Of a stretch of 64,000 nt of DNA, positions 27,291-36,100 are shown piece by piece. The notes under the pieces were generated by a model. It saw only the letters and a program-made list of their open reading frames with translations. It did no database searches and was not told where the DNA came from. The DNA is from Pseudomethylobacillus aquaticus (lineage in GTDB: Bacteria; Pseudomonadota; Gammaproteobacteria; Burkholderiales; Methylophilaceae), in NCBI RefSeq assembly GCF_003730115.1, contig NZ_RJVP01000008.1, forward strand, positions 1-64,000, in the 5' to 3' direction. A program made the position numbers and the translations under genes. Numbering within the stretch: the stretch's first letter is position 1; each line of letters starts with the position of its first letter.

Positions 27291-30002
27291 ATGAAGCATT
27301 CCACCTCGAATGAACAGGTTTCATGGTGGGCCGCGTCCTCCCGCACGGCCGTCTGGCTGGCCCAGCAAGGCTGGCGTCGCGTCGTCGCCTACCCATTGAT
27401 AGCCACTGCGATCAACCGGCTGCGTTTCGTTTTTCTGCCTGCCTACTGGCGTGCCCTGATGCCAGTACGTCATCGCCATCAGCACGACACAGACAAGCTG
27501 GTGTTCCAGCTTGGCAGGCCCGCCTTGTGGCGTGGCGGCGGGCGCTGGTACTGGTGCTGGATGCATAGCCATGCTGACCTGTTGGCAACCTTGCATTACC
27601 AGCGTCATGGGCACGCGGATATCCATATCGAACTGACGCTGGTGGCTGGGTCACAGCGAGTGCCGCTATATATCCCCCATGCGTGTAGCGGGCTCTATCT
27701 GCATCTGCCCCAGACGACACCGTCAGCCGGTTTGCGTTTGCGCTGGCAGCGTCCGTTGGACAGCGTGAACGAGGCCAGTGCCATCCCGCGCGCGCTGCAG
27801 CTTGAATACGAGAAGCTCAACTGGTTGAATGGCAACGTCAGGGATTTGCAGCCTGTGCGTGAACTGACCACGTCCGGCATCGCCGGTTTTCGCTGGCAGA
27901 CCGACGGCGGACCTGCCATCTTTGACATCCCGCACATCGTGCGCGTCGCCAAGGTCGGCTGGCACATGGTGGAGCTGCAGATCTTTTCCAACCGTCGCCA
28001 TGCGGATGCTGCCTTGTTCCTGGACATGGGCGATGGCTATGCGGCTGAGCCTGACCTGGTGTTGCCGTTCCGTAATGGCAGCATGGTCAAGCGTTTGTGT
28101 TTTTTGCATCAACGGCCACGTGGTGCCCGACTGGTGGCGATCGATGGCGATGCCAGCTTCTCCATCCGGCATCTGCATTTTTCACCTATCCCGGCGTTCT
28201 TTGCCTATGACCGCATGTGTCTGCGGCTCAGCAAGCAATCACGCCAGTTTCAACAGCAGCCCATAGCCCAGGTGCGCCGCAGTGTGCGGCAGCTGGCGCG
28301 CCAGCAGGGTGTGCCGGTGCGACAGTTGCTGACCCAGTTATATGACCAGACCTTCCCCTTGAGTGGTCGCATAGGCGAGCAGCACCACTATGCGGACTGG
28401 ATATCCCGCGTGGAGGCCCTGACGATACAGCGCCTGCAACGGCCTGCGGTGCCTGCAACGGCAAACCTCGTCTGGGTGTTGACGGTGCGTGCTGACACCG
28501 CGGCTGCGCAGTTGCAGGCCACGCTGCATGCTTTGCAAGCGCAGACCTACCCGCATTGGACCTTGTTGCTTCATGCCGAGGTGGCGGAGCAGGCCTCCAC
28601 CTTGGTGGAGTGGGTGAAGGCGCAGGAGGATGAGCGCATCCACTGCTTAGCACAGCCGGCATCATGGGCGGACCTGGTGCCGCACACGGGCAGCTGCTGG
28701 CTGGGTTGGTTGCATGCAGGCGACCGATTGCCCGTTCATGCGCTGCAGCAATTCGCGCAGGCGGCTCAGCCTGGCATTGCGTTGATCTACAGCGATGAAG
28801 ATCGTCTCGATGATAAAAATGCACGTTGTGCGCCGCGCTTCAAGCCGGACTGGAGCCCGGATCTGTTCTTGTCGCAACCGTATCTTGGCCGTGCGGTGTT
28901 GTGTCGCATGCAGGACCCGTTTGCCTTGCGCGCGGCCGCATCGCAGTACCGCGAGGCGGATGGATGGGTGTTACAGCATTTCGCGGCCCTGCCAGCGCAG
29001 GCCGTGACCCATATTCCGCATGTGCTGTATCACGCTGCCAGCGAGTCGGTCGGAACGCCGGGCCGCGAGCAGGCACTCGCGGCGCATTTCCTTGCGGCGG
29101 GTCAGCATGGAGTGAAGGTCGGGCCCGGATCAGTGGCAGGCGCTTACCGTATTCAATACCCGGTGCCCGCCCCTGAACCACTGGTGAGCTTGCTGATTCC
29201 GACGCGCGATATGCTGGATATCCTGCGTATCTGTGTGGATAGCATCCTTGAAAAGACCCGCTACCAGCATTTCGAGCTGGTGATCCTCGACAATCAAAGT
29301 GTGCAAGCACAGACGCTGGACTATTTCGCCCAGCTGCAGCAACAAGATGCGCGCGTGCGCGTGTTGCCCTACCCTTACCCGTTCAACTATTCCGCACTGA
29401 CCAATTTTGGCGTAAATCATGCGTTTGGTGACATTATCGGTCTCATCAATAACGACACGGAAGTGATCAGCCCGGACTGGCTGACCGAGATGGTGAGTCA
29501 GGTGCTGCGTCCCGAGATCGGTTGTGTGGGCGCAAAGCTCTATTTTGATGACGACACCTTGCAGCACGCTGGTGTCATTCTCGGCATAGGCGGCATCGCT
29601 GGGCACTCGCATAAATATTTCCATCGCAGCGAAAACGGCTATTGCGACCGGCTGCAGCTGGTCCAGAACCTGTCCGCCGTGACGGCCGCTTGTCTGCTGG
29701 TGCGCAAGCAGGTGTTCAATGAGGTGGGAGGATTTAATGAAACCGCCTTGCAGGTCGCCTATAATGATGTGGATTTTTGTTTGCGCGTAGGTGCGGCCGG
29801 GTATCGTAATCTGTGGACTCCGTACGCGGAGCTCTACCACCACGAATCCAAGACCAGAGGGCGCGAGGACACGCCGGACAAGCTGGCGCGTTTTCGGCGT
29901 GAGGTGGATTACATGCAGAAAGTATGGGGCGATCGGCTGCGCAACGATCCTTATTACAATCCCAATCTGTCTTTGCAGATCGAGGATTTTTCCATACGTT
30001 GA
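27291..30002 (+). CDS. Large tandem GT2 glycosyltransferase
   Basis: The protein is 903 residues from the ATG at 27291 (GAGG upstream); a frame 16 codons longer starts at 27243 but contains a duplicated SKRACSKRGC stretch and no ribosome-binding site. The first 350 residues are of unknown fold. Residues about 385-590 form a degenerate GT2 domain with LIYSDEDRLDD and FKPDWSPDLFLSQPYLGRAV. Residues about 625-880 form a full GT2 domain: LVSLLIPTRDMLDILR, LVILDNQSV, GLINNDTEV (DxD-like) and AYNDVDFCLRV. Such proteins build surface polysaccharide or glycosylate proteins, using nucleotide sugars. It lies directly upstream of repeat-rich surface lipoproteins, so it may modify them or a matching polysaccharide. 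Confidence 0.88.
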   Translation: MKHSTSNEQVSWWAASSRTAVWLAQQGWRRVVAYPLIATAINRLRFVFLPAYWRALMPVRHRHQHDTDKLVFQLGRPALWRGGGRWYWCWMHSHADLLATLHYQRHGHADIHIELTLVAGSQRVPLYIPHACSGLYLHLPQTTPSAGLRLRWQRPLDSVNEASAIPRALQLEYEKLNWLNGNVRDLQPVRELTTSGIAGFRWQTDGGPAIFDIPHIVRVAKVGWHMVELQIFSNRRHADAALFLDMGDGYAAEPDLVLPFRNGSMVKRLCFLHQRPRGARLVAIDGDASFSIRHLHFSPIPAFFAYDRMCLRLSKQSRQFQQQPIAQVRRSVRQLARQQGVPVRQLLTQLYDQTFPLSGRIGEQHHYADWISRVEALTIQRLQRPAVPATANLVWVLTVRADTAAAQLQATLHALQAQTYPHWTLLLHAEVAEQASTLVEWVKAQEDERIHCLAQPASWADLVPHTGSCWLGWLHAGDRLPVHALQQFAQAAQPGIALIYSDEDRLDDKNARCAPRFKPDWSPDLFLSQPYLGRAVLCRMQDPFALRAAASQYREADGWVLQHFAALPAQAVTHIPHVLYHAASESVGTPGREQALAAHFLAAGQHGVKVGPGSVAGAYRIQYPVPAPEPLVSLLIPTRDMLDILRICVDSILEKTRYQHFELVILDNQSVQAQTLDYFAQLQQQDARVRVLPYPYPFNYSALTNFGVNHAFGDIIGLINNDTEVISPDWLTEMVSQVLRPEIGCVGAKLYFDDDTLQHAGVILGIGGIAGHSHKYFHRSENGYCDRLQLVQNLSAVTAACLLVRKQVFNEVGGFNETALQVAYNDVDFCLRVGAAGYRNLWTPYAELYHHESKTRGREDTPDKLARFRREVDYMQKVWGDRLRNDPYYNPNLSLQIEDFSIR

Positions 30003-30310
30003 TTTACTTAGGTTTTAAGCTTAAGGGTATATTAGAATTTCAATAGCCTTGAAGTAGGCTTTTCTTTGGATGGTTGATTCGATAGTGTTAGCTCGTCGAA
30101 ATGAATTTCCCCTTAAGTCTAAAGTTTTAACAAGCATTGCCGATATTGCTGTCGTGCACATGTATTACGCATCGGTTTCACCTGATTGCAAGGCTGAATA
30201 TTTCAGTTTTTGCAAATGGCATGTATGTTGCTTTTCATGTGGCGCAGCGAGTAAAAAATTTCTTTATGTAGATGATTCATTTTGAATCACTCAGATCAGG
30301 AGCATTAATC
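30003..30310. promoter_or_regulatory. AT-rich 308-base leader upstream of the repeat lipoprotein
   Basis: This stretch is visibly AT-richer than the genes on either side and holds no credible gene; one 71-codon frame inside it lacks a ribosome-binding site. It must hold the promoter of the lipoprotein at 30311. No terminator hairpin for the glycosyltransferase was found. Confidence 0.4.
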
Positions 30311-31981
30311 ATGAAATCGAAGCAAAAGGCTGCCAATGTAGCCGGCTTGGCGCTCATTTTGGGCATGCTGGCACTCAGTGGTTGTAGTGGTGGTAATTTA
30401 TTCAGAGGTGATAGTGGTGGCGGCGGTGGTGGCGGTGGCGGTGGCGGTGGCGGTGGCGGTGGCGGTGGCGGTGGCGGTGGCGGTCCAGCTGCTTGTGCTA
30501 CCGGGCTGGATTGCCTGCTCGAGTCTGTCGCCGATGGTACCGGTAACGGCATAGACCCGGTTCTGGATGGCTTGTCTCCAGTGACCGATCCGCTGGGCCA
30601 GGCGCTGGACCCCATTGTTGACCCCATCGCCGATGTGTTGTTGCCTGTCACCGATGCTCTGGAGCCCGTAGGTGATGTGATCGCTGACTTGACTGCCCCT
30701 CTGGGTGGTGTGCTGACCCCGACATTGGGCGCAGTTGGCGAAGTGGTTCAGGTAGTGTCCGATGCGCTCGGCCCCACCGTAGTCGGTTTGAGTGACACGC
30801 TTGGACCATTGGCTGACACGCTTGGTCCGGTTGTGGATACCGTTGGCGTGCTCGTGCCTGTAACGACTAATCTGGGCCACACCCTTGACGATTTGCTCGC
30901 AGGTTTGGGTCCTGTGGTGGGTACGGTAGATGGTTTGCTGGCGCCCGTTGCCCCAGTCCTGGATGGCGTGACCCCTGTGGTCGATGATCTGGTGGCTACG
31001 GTGAGTGATACCGCTGGTGGCTTGTTGCAACCCATACTGAATCCCGTTATCGGCCCTAGTGGCCTGGCACCTCTGACCAGTGCTCCTGGTGGCGTGAATA
31101 CGCTGCTTGACCCACTGGTTGGTCCGGCAGGTCTGATCCCATTGGTATCTACCGCACCTACCGGCGACTTGTTGGGCGGTTTGCTGGGTGATGGTGGCCT
31201 GCTGGGCGGCGACTTGCTCGGTGGTCTGCCTGTCGTAGGCGGTTTGCTTGGCGGCGACCTGCTGGGTGGTGACTTGCTCGGTGGTCTGCCTGTCGTAGGC
31301 GGTTTGCTTGGCGGCGACCTGCTGGGTGGTGACTTGCTCGGTGGTGACTTGCTCGGTGGTCTGCCTGTCGTAGGTGGCTTGCTTGGCGGCGACCTGCTGG
31401 GTGGTGACTTGCTCGGTGGTCTGCCTGTCGTAGGTGGCTTGCTTGGCGGCGACCTGTTGGGTGGCGGCAGTCTGTTAGGCGGTGGTGATGTGCTGGACGT
31501 TGTCGTTGGTCAAAACGGACTGTTGCCACTGACTTCCCCAGACAATACCGGCCTGCTCGATCCGCTGGTTGGTCCGACCGGGTTGTTGCCTTTGACTGAC
31601 GATGGTTTGTCTAGCGGCACAGGTCTGTTGGGCGGCGGTCTGCTTGCCCCCGTGACCGGTCTGTTGGGCGGCGAACTATTGGCTCCTGTGACTGGCCTGC
31701 TAGGCGGCGACCTGTTGGGAGGCGATGTGCTTGCCCCTGTGACCGGCTTGTTGGGCGGTGACTTGCTCGGCGGCAGTCTGCTGGGCGGTGGTGACGTTCT
31801 GGATGTTGTGATTGGCCAGAATGGTCTGCTGCCAGTGACCTCGCCTAACAACACCGGCTTGCTGGATGCTGTGGTTGGTCCAACCGGCTTGCTGCCTTTG
31901 ACCGATGACGGCACTGCAAGCAGTGCAGGTGTTCTGGCACCTGTGACCGGTTTGCTGGGTGGTTTGCTGAACCCGCTCTAA
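30311..31981 (+). CDS. Repeat-rich surface lipoprotein with poly-Gly and LLGGD repeats
   Basis: The ATG at 30311 follows AGGAG and gives 556 residues. A lipoprotein signal ends in LALSGC (Cys25). Next come a run of about twenty glycines (near 37-58), a module starting CLLESVADGTGNGIDPVLDG that is shared with the next gene, then Leu-Gly-rich repeats: a 20-residue unit built from [11 protein letters not shown] and LLGGD (about residues 297-383), and longer units combining [18 protein letters not shown] with [11 protein letters not shown]. Charged residues are almost only Asp; Lys and Arg are nearly absent after the signal. It is likely lipid-anchored in the outer membrane and extended or matrix-forming. 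No enzyme domain is seen. A terminator follows. Confidence 0.85.
   Translation: MKSKQKAANVAGLALILGMLALSGCSGGNLFRGDSGGGGGGGGGGGGGGGGGGGGGGGPAACATGLDCLLESVADGTGNGIDPVLDGLSPVTDPLGQALDPIVDPIADVLLPVTDALEPVGDVIADLTAPLGGVLTPTLGAVGEVVQVVSDALGPTVVGLSDTLGPLADTLGPVVDTVGVLVPVTTNLGHTLDDLLAGLGPVVGTVDGLLAPVAPVLDGVTPVVDDLVATVSDTAGGLLQPILNPVIGPSGLAPLTSAPGGVNTLLDPLVGPAGLIPLVSTAPTGDLLGGLLGDGGLLGGDLLGGLPVVGGLLGGDLLGGDLLGGLPVVGGLLGGDLLGGDLLGGDLLGGLPVVGGLLGGDLLGGDLLGGLPVVGGLLGGDLLGGGSLLGGGDVLDVVVGQNGLLPLTSPDNTGLLDPLVGPTGLLPLTDDGLSSGTGLLGGGLLAPVTGLLGGELLAPVTGLLGGDLLGGDVLAPVTGLLGGDLLGGSLLGGGDVLDVVIGQNGLLPVTSPNNTGLLDAVVGPTGLLPLTDDGTASSAGVLAPVTGLLGGLLNPL
30417..30484 (+). repeat. GGTGGC hexanucleotide microsatellite encoding poly-Gly
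   Basis: The sequence is about eleven near-perfect copies of a GGCGGT-type hexamer inside the lipoprotein gene. Because six is a multiple of three, slippage changes the length of the glycine run without breaking the frame. Confidence 0.85.
31201..31460 (+). repeat. 60-bp tandem repeat within the lipoprotein gene
   Basis: Blocks starting at about 31210, 31270, 31345 and 31405 are near-identical 60-base units encoding 20 residues of the [16 protein letters not shown] type. Between the second and third there is one extra 15-base DLLGG unit. The near-identity at third positions points to recent expansion. Confidence 0.9.
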
Positions 31982-32022
31982 ACGTTAGAAGTACCCTGCG
32001 ATTCAAGCTGGGTGTCGTATTG

Positions 32023-32056
32023 CAAAGGCCCGCTCATGTAGTGGGCCTTTGTTTTT
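32023..32056 (+). terminator. Intrinsic terminator after the first repeat lipoprotein
   Basis: CAAAGGCCCGC pairs with GTGGGCCTTTG across a seven-base loop (one wobble pair) and is followed by five T residues. It lies 42 bases after the stop at 31981. Confidence 0.9.
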
Positions 32057-32237
32057 GATATGTTGTATGCAATCAAGTCACGATTTGCCCGAATTTGTCT
32101 TAATATAGAGTTTGTTAAGATAGTTGTTAACCTCAGTAGTAGGTTGAGTCGCCAGTATATTGCTGCGCATGTCTCTGCATAGCTGCTATCTGTTACAAGT
32201 TTTGTGACTAGATTATTTATTTAAGGGAGAGACTTTC

Positions 32238-32858
32238 ATGGCCTCGAAAGCGTTAAACAGAATCTTTCTGTATGCGGCAATAGGTGTCAGCAGTTTTACA
32301 CTGGTTGCATGTGGTGGCGGGCGTTTGATCAATCAACCACCGCCGCCTCCACCCCCGGAAGCTTGCGCGCCTGCACTTGACTGTCTGTTGGAATCGGTTT
32401 CAACCGCAACTGGCGGCGTGGCTGATCCAGTGGTTGGTGCCCTCGATTCGATCACTGACCCGTTGGGCCTGACCTTGGACCCTGTACTGGACCCCGTGGT
32501 CGATCTCTTGCTGCCGGTGACGGACTCGCTGGCGCCTCTTGGTGATGTGGTAACGACTGTGGTCGCACCATTGAGTGGCGTATTGACGCCAGTGCTGGCA
32601 CAAACTGGTGATCTATTGGCTCCTGTCTCTGATGCCATCGCGCCTGTGGTGGTGACTCTGGAGGGAGGGCTGGAACCGCTAGCCGAGGCCTTGGGGCCTT
32701 CTCTGGTCCCGGTGAGTGAGTTGCTCACGCCCGTGACAGTGGCGGTAGGTGATGTGGTGTCTGGCGTGCTGGGTACTGTGGCTCCGATCGCAAGTCCGAC
32801 CAGCCCGACCAGCCCTGACCTGCTGAGTGGTCTGCTCGGTGGCCTGTTGGGCAACTGA
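32238..32858 (+). CDS. Short paralogous Pro/Val-rich lipoprotein
   Basis: The 206-residue product follows a GGGAGA ribosome-binding site. A lipobox TLVAC (Cys25) is followed by a run of seven prolines where the upstream paralogue has poly-Gly. The body repeats the paralogue's module: CLLESVSTATGGVADPVVGALDSITDPLGLTLDPVLDPVVDLLLPVTDSL. The long LLGGD region is absent; only a trace, LLSGLLGGLLGN, remains at the C-terminus. It looks like a truncated or ancestral form of the 556-residue lipoprotein. Function unknown; predicted outer-membrane lipoprotein. Confidence 0.82.
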   Translation: MASKALNRIFLYAAIGVSSFTLVACGGGRLINQPPPPPPPEACAPALDCLLESVSTATGGVADPVVGALDSITDPLGLTLDPVLDPVVDLLLPVTDSLAPLGDVVTTVVAPLSGVLTPVLAQTGDLLAPVSDAIAPVVVTLEGGLEPLAEALGPSLVPVSELLTPVTVAVGDVVSGVLGTVAPIASPTSPTSPDLLSGLLGGLLGN

Positions 32859-32895
32859 CTATACCCAGACTGTTGATTTGAGTTGATCATCGTTA

Positions 32896-32924
32896 AATAA
32901 ACCCGCTTTTGCGGGTTTATTTTT
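32896..32924 (+). terminator. Intrinsic terminator after the short lipoprotein
   Basis: AATAAACCCGC pairs with GCGGGTTTATT across a four-T loop and continues into a T-rich tail. It separates the lipoprotein from the glycosyltransferase that starts 14 bases further on. Confidence 0.9.
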
Positions 32925-32937
32925 AAGCGGTAGACAA

Positions 32938-34047
32938 ATGGTGATATCAAAAATAAAAACACATGAAATCAGCACAGTCGATGTACGCATCGGTCTGTGC
33001 ATGATCGTCAAGAATGAAGCCGATGTCATCCGGCGTTGCCTGGCTTCGGTGCGTCCATGGATAAGTCACTGGACCATCGTGGATACGGGCTCGACGGACG
33101 GTACCCAGGCCCTGATCCGCCAGGCGATGCAGGGCCTGGAAGGGGCTTTACATGAGAGGCCTTGGAAGAATTTTGGGCATAACCGTACGGAAGCGCTTCA
33201 GCTAGCCCGGCCGCATGCGGATTATCTACTGGTGATCGATGCCGATGAAGTGTTCCAAGTACGCAAAGGATTCTCCTGGCCCGAGATGCATGCAGATGCT
33301 TATTCGGTGCTGATCGAGCATGGTGAGACCTTGCGTTATCAGCGTACTTGCCTGTTCTCGACACGCAAACCCTGGTGCTACAAGGGCGTGTTGCATGAGT
33401 ACCCGGATATGGGCGAGCCGTGTATCCCGCAAGTCATGGATGGTTTGTCGGTGCTTTACACCACGCAGGGCGCGCGCAGCAAGAACCCGAATAAATTTCG
33501 CGATGATGCCAAGGTGTTTGAGCAGGCGTTGCGCGATGAGCCCCAGAACGAACGTTACTGGTTCTATCTTGCGCAGAGTTGGCGTGACTGCGGCGAGTTG
33601 GAGCAGGCCATATGCTGTTACCAGCATCGTGCACAGCTGCCGGGCTGGGATGAAGAAACCTGGTATGCCTGTTATCAAGTGGCGCGCCTCATGGAACAGG
33701 CGGGCTATGAAGAGTCTTTGGTATTGAATGCCTACTTGCGTGCTTATGAGTTGAGGCCGCAACGTGCGGAATCCATGGTCTGGTTATTAGCATATTTACG
33801 CAGCAAGCAACGCTGGAGACTGGCTGCGCTGTTCCTGGAGCCATTGCTCAAAATAGCCACGACGGATGACAGATTGTTCGTTGAGCAGGACTGCTATGAA
33901 TGGCGCCGTGCCGATGAGCTCGCACTGGTATTTTTTTATACAAATGACAAAACCAAAGCCAAACAGCTCTGGCAGCGCTTGCTTCAGTTGTATCAAGCGC
34001 CACAATCGGAGATTCAGCGTATAAAAAACAATATCGGCTATTGCTAA
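32938..34047 (+). CDS. GT2 glycosyltransferase with TPR-like C-terminus
   Basis: The 369-residue protein has an N-terminal GT2 domain: IGLCMIVKNEADVIRRCLASVRPW (about 18-41), IVDTGSTDGT and LLVIDADEVF (the DxD metal site). The second half is helical with TPR-like units (about 200-260 and 270-330). This architecture (LPS core or protein O-glycosylation type) is known in proteobacteria. It sits between two repeat-rich lipoprotein genes, so one of them is a plausible substrate. There is no signal peptide, as expected for a cytoplasmic-face enzyme. Confidence 0.87.
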   Translation: MVISKIKTHEISTVDVRIGLCMIVKNEADVIRRCLASVRPWISHWTIVDTGSTDGTQALIRQAMQGLEGALHERPWKNFGHNRTEALQLARPHADYLLVIDADEVFQVRKGFSWPEMHADAYSVLIEHGETLRYQRTCLFSTRKPWCYKGVLHEYPDMGEPCIPQVMDGLSVLYTTQGARSKNPNKFRDDAKVFEQALRDEPQNERYWFYLAQSWRDCGELEQAICCYQHRAQLPGWDEETWYACYQVARLMEQAGYEESLVLNAYLRAYELRPQRAESMVWLLAYLRSKQRWRLAALFLEPLLKIATTDDRLFVEQDCYEWRRADELALVFFYTNDKTKAKQLWQRLLQLYQAPQSEIQRIKNNIGYC

Positions 34048-34123
34048 GCAAACTTGAATGGTGATAAAAAGATAGTGGGTGGAACTGTATTAACTATGAA
34101 CGAATTTTTCGGGAGTAAAAACC

Positions 34124-35866
34124 ATGGCAATTAAGAAAACAAAATCCACCAATAAAAGGGCCGTCGTTGCGCTTGCGCTGATCACGGTTTCTTTGCTGGT
34201 GACGGCATGCGGTAGCGATAAGGTACGTCGTTTTGATGGCACCCCAGGTGCTACCGGCGGTACGGGCCCAACCGGGGCTACTGGCGGTACGGGGGCAACT
34301 GGCCCAACCGGTGCTACCGGCGGCACGGGTGCTACAGGTCCAACCGGTGCTACTGGCGGCACGGGTGCTACAGGTCCAACCGGTGCTACTGGCGGTACGG
34401 GTGCTACAGGCCCAACCGGTGCAACGGGCCCGACTGGGGCTACAGGTCCAACCGGTGCTACAGGTCCGACTGGCGCTACAGGTCCTACGGGTGCAACCGG
34501 CCCAACCGGCGCTACTGGCCCTACGGGTGCAACCGGCCCGACTGGCGCTACAGGTCCAGGTGTGCTTGAAGAAGTGGTTGAAGTGGTGACCGATGCAACC
34601 GGTCCAATCCTGACTCCAGTCACTGGTTTGTTGGATGACACTTTAGGTACAGACACGCTGCTGGACCCGATTATCGGCGAAGATGGGCTGCTGCCTTTGA
34701 CCAGTGATGCAGGTGACGTGACATTGCTTGATCCGCTGATTGGCCCAGATGGCATCTTGCCGCTGGCAGGTGGTGATGGTGGTGGCTTACTTGCTCCAGT
34801 AACCGACTTGCTCGGTGGCGATCTTCTTGGTGGTGATCTGCTCGGAGGTTTGTTGGGTGGTGACTTGATAGGCGGCGATCTGCTGGGTGGCCTGCCTGTT
34901 GTAGGTGACTTGCTGGGTGGTGATCTGCTGGGTGGTCTGCCTGTTGTAGGTGACTTGGTTGGCGGTGATCTGCTGGGTGGTCTGCCTGTTGTAGGTGACT
35001 TGGTTGGCGGTGATCTGCTGGGCGGTTTGCTGCCAATCACCAGTGGCTTGCTTGATCCGGTAATCGGTCAGGGTGGTCTGTTGCCGCTTACCACGCCTGC
35101 CGGCGGTGATTCAGTTCTGCTGGACCCTCTGGTTGGTCCAGATGGCTTGCTGCCATTGACGACGGGTAGCGCGGACGGCGGTGATCTGCTGGGTGGCTTG
35201 CTAGGTGGTGACCTGTTGGGTGGCGATTTGCTAGCGCCAGTGACTGACTTGTTGGGCGGTGATCTACTCGGTGGGGACCTGCTGGCCCCTGTAACTGGCC
35301 TGCTGGGTGGTGATTTGTTGGCTCCAGTAACTGATCTGCTGGGTGGTGGCTTGCCGGGCGTGGATGGTTTGCTGGATCCTATTATCGCTACGGGTGGTTT
35401 GTTGCCTCTGACTTCCCCAGACGGCACAGCTCTACTGGATCCTGTCGTGGGTCCAACTGGACTGCTGCCGCTTACCGATGGTGAAGTCGATGGTGACAAC
35501 TTGCTGGCTCCAGTGACCGGCTTGCTTGGCGGTGATCTGTTAGGTGGTGACCTGCTGGCTCCAGTAACTGGCTTACTTGGCGGTGACCTCTTGGCTCCCG
35601 TGACCGATCTGCTGGGCGGTGGTTTGCCTGATGCAGGTGGCTTGCTGGCACCTGTAACTGGCTTGTTGGGTGGTGACTTGCTGGCTCCCGTGACCGACTT
35701 GCTGGGCGGTGGTTTGCCGGATACCGGTGGTCTGTTGACTCCAGTGACGGATCTTCTGGGTGGTGATTTGCTGGCTCCGGTAACCGGCCTGCTGGGCGGC
35801 GGTTTGCCTGACACCGGCGGTCTTCTGGCCCCAGTCACTGGTTTGCTCGGCGGTTTGGCACCATAA
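34124..35866 (+). CDS. Collagen-like repeat lipoprotein with LLGGD repeats
   Basis: The 580-residue product follows GGGAG. The lipobox LLVTAC ends at Cys29. Residues about 40-146 are a continuous collagen-like Gly-X-Y tract of GAT, GPT and GGT triplets, closely like the Thr-rich tract of BclA-type bacterial collagens, which are O-glycosylated on Thr. From about residue 150 the protein repeats the neighbours' units: [36 protein letters not shown] and [11 protein letters not shown]. It is predicted to be a lipid-anchored, trimer-forming surface fibre. No catalytic domain is seen. A GT2 enzyme ends 76 bases upstream and a strong terminator follows. Confidence 0.87.
   Translation: MAIKKTKSTNKRAVVALALITVSLLVTACGSDKVRRFDGTPGATGGTGPTGATGGTGATGPTGATGGTGATGPTGATGGTGATGPTGATGGTGATGPTGATGPTGATGPTGATGPTGATGPTGATGPTGATGPTGATGPTGATGPGVLEEVVEVVTDATGPILTPVTGLLDDTLGTDTLLDPIIGEDGLLPLTSDAGDVTLLDPLIGPDGILPLAGGDGGGLLAPVTDLLGGDLLGGDLLGGLLGGDLIGGDLLGGLPVVGDLLGGDLLGGLPVVGDLVGGDLLGGLPVVGDLVGGDLLGGLLPITSGLLDPVIGQGGLLPLTTPAGGDSVLLDPLVGPDGLLPLTTGSADGGDLLGGLLGGDLLGGDLLAPVTDLLGGDLLGGDLLAPVTGLLGGDLLAPVTDLLGGGLPGVDGLLDPIIATGGLLPLTSPDGTALLDPVVGPTGLLPLTDGEVDGDNLLAPVTGLLGGDLLGGDLLAPVTGLLGGDLLAPVTDLLGGGLPDAGGLLAPVTGLLGGDLLAPVTDLLGGGLPDTGGLLTPVTDLLGGDLLAPVTGLLGGGLPDTGGLLAPVTGLLGGLAP
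34239..34560 (+). repeat. Collagen-like Gly-X-Y coding repeat (GAT/GPT/GGT)
   Basis: The tract consists of imperfect 9- and 18-base units coding for GAT-GPT or GAT-GGT. Codon choice varies between copies, so it is older than the 60-bp array in the first lipoprotein. Confidence 0.9.
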
Positions 35867-35896
35867 CACGAGCGCTAACAGTTAAGACGTAAAAAT

Positions 35897-35924
35897 AAAA
35901 AACCCACCTTTTGGTGGGTTTTTT
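35897..35924 (+). terminator. Intrinsic terminator after the collagen-like lipoprotein
   Basis: AAAAAACCCACC pairs with GGTGGGTTTTTT across a four-base loop and ends in T residues. It lies 30 bases after the stop. Confidence 0.92.
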
Positions 35925-36100
35925 ATATGTTGTTGTGCCAAATAGATTGGAAAGCCCGAAATTAACTTGTTGTAAACATATCAATACACATCATTTGACA
36001 CAAACGATGATGGCGTACCGGTTGCCGATGCTGACGCTGTCTTGTAGACTCCAACTGGTCTGCATATGACAATTTTTGTTCAACTGACGAGGAGATGGTT

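Noticed and set aside
30070-30285. Possible 71-codon gene upstream of the repeat lipoprotein
   Set aside because: There is no ribosome-binding site, the base composition is that of the AT-rich leader, and the peptide has no recognisable pattern.
31201-31460. CRISPR-like regular repeats
   Set aside because: The 60-base units are contiguous, coding and in frame, with no unique spacers and no cas genes. The same holds for the collagen-like tract at 34239-34560.
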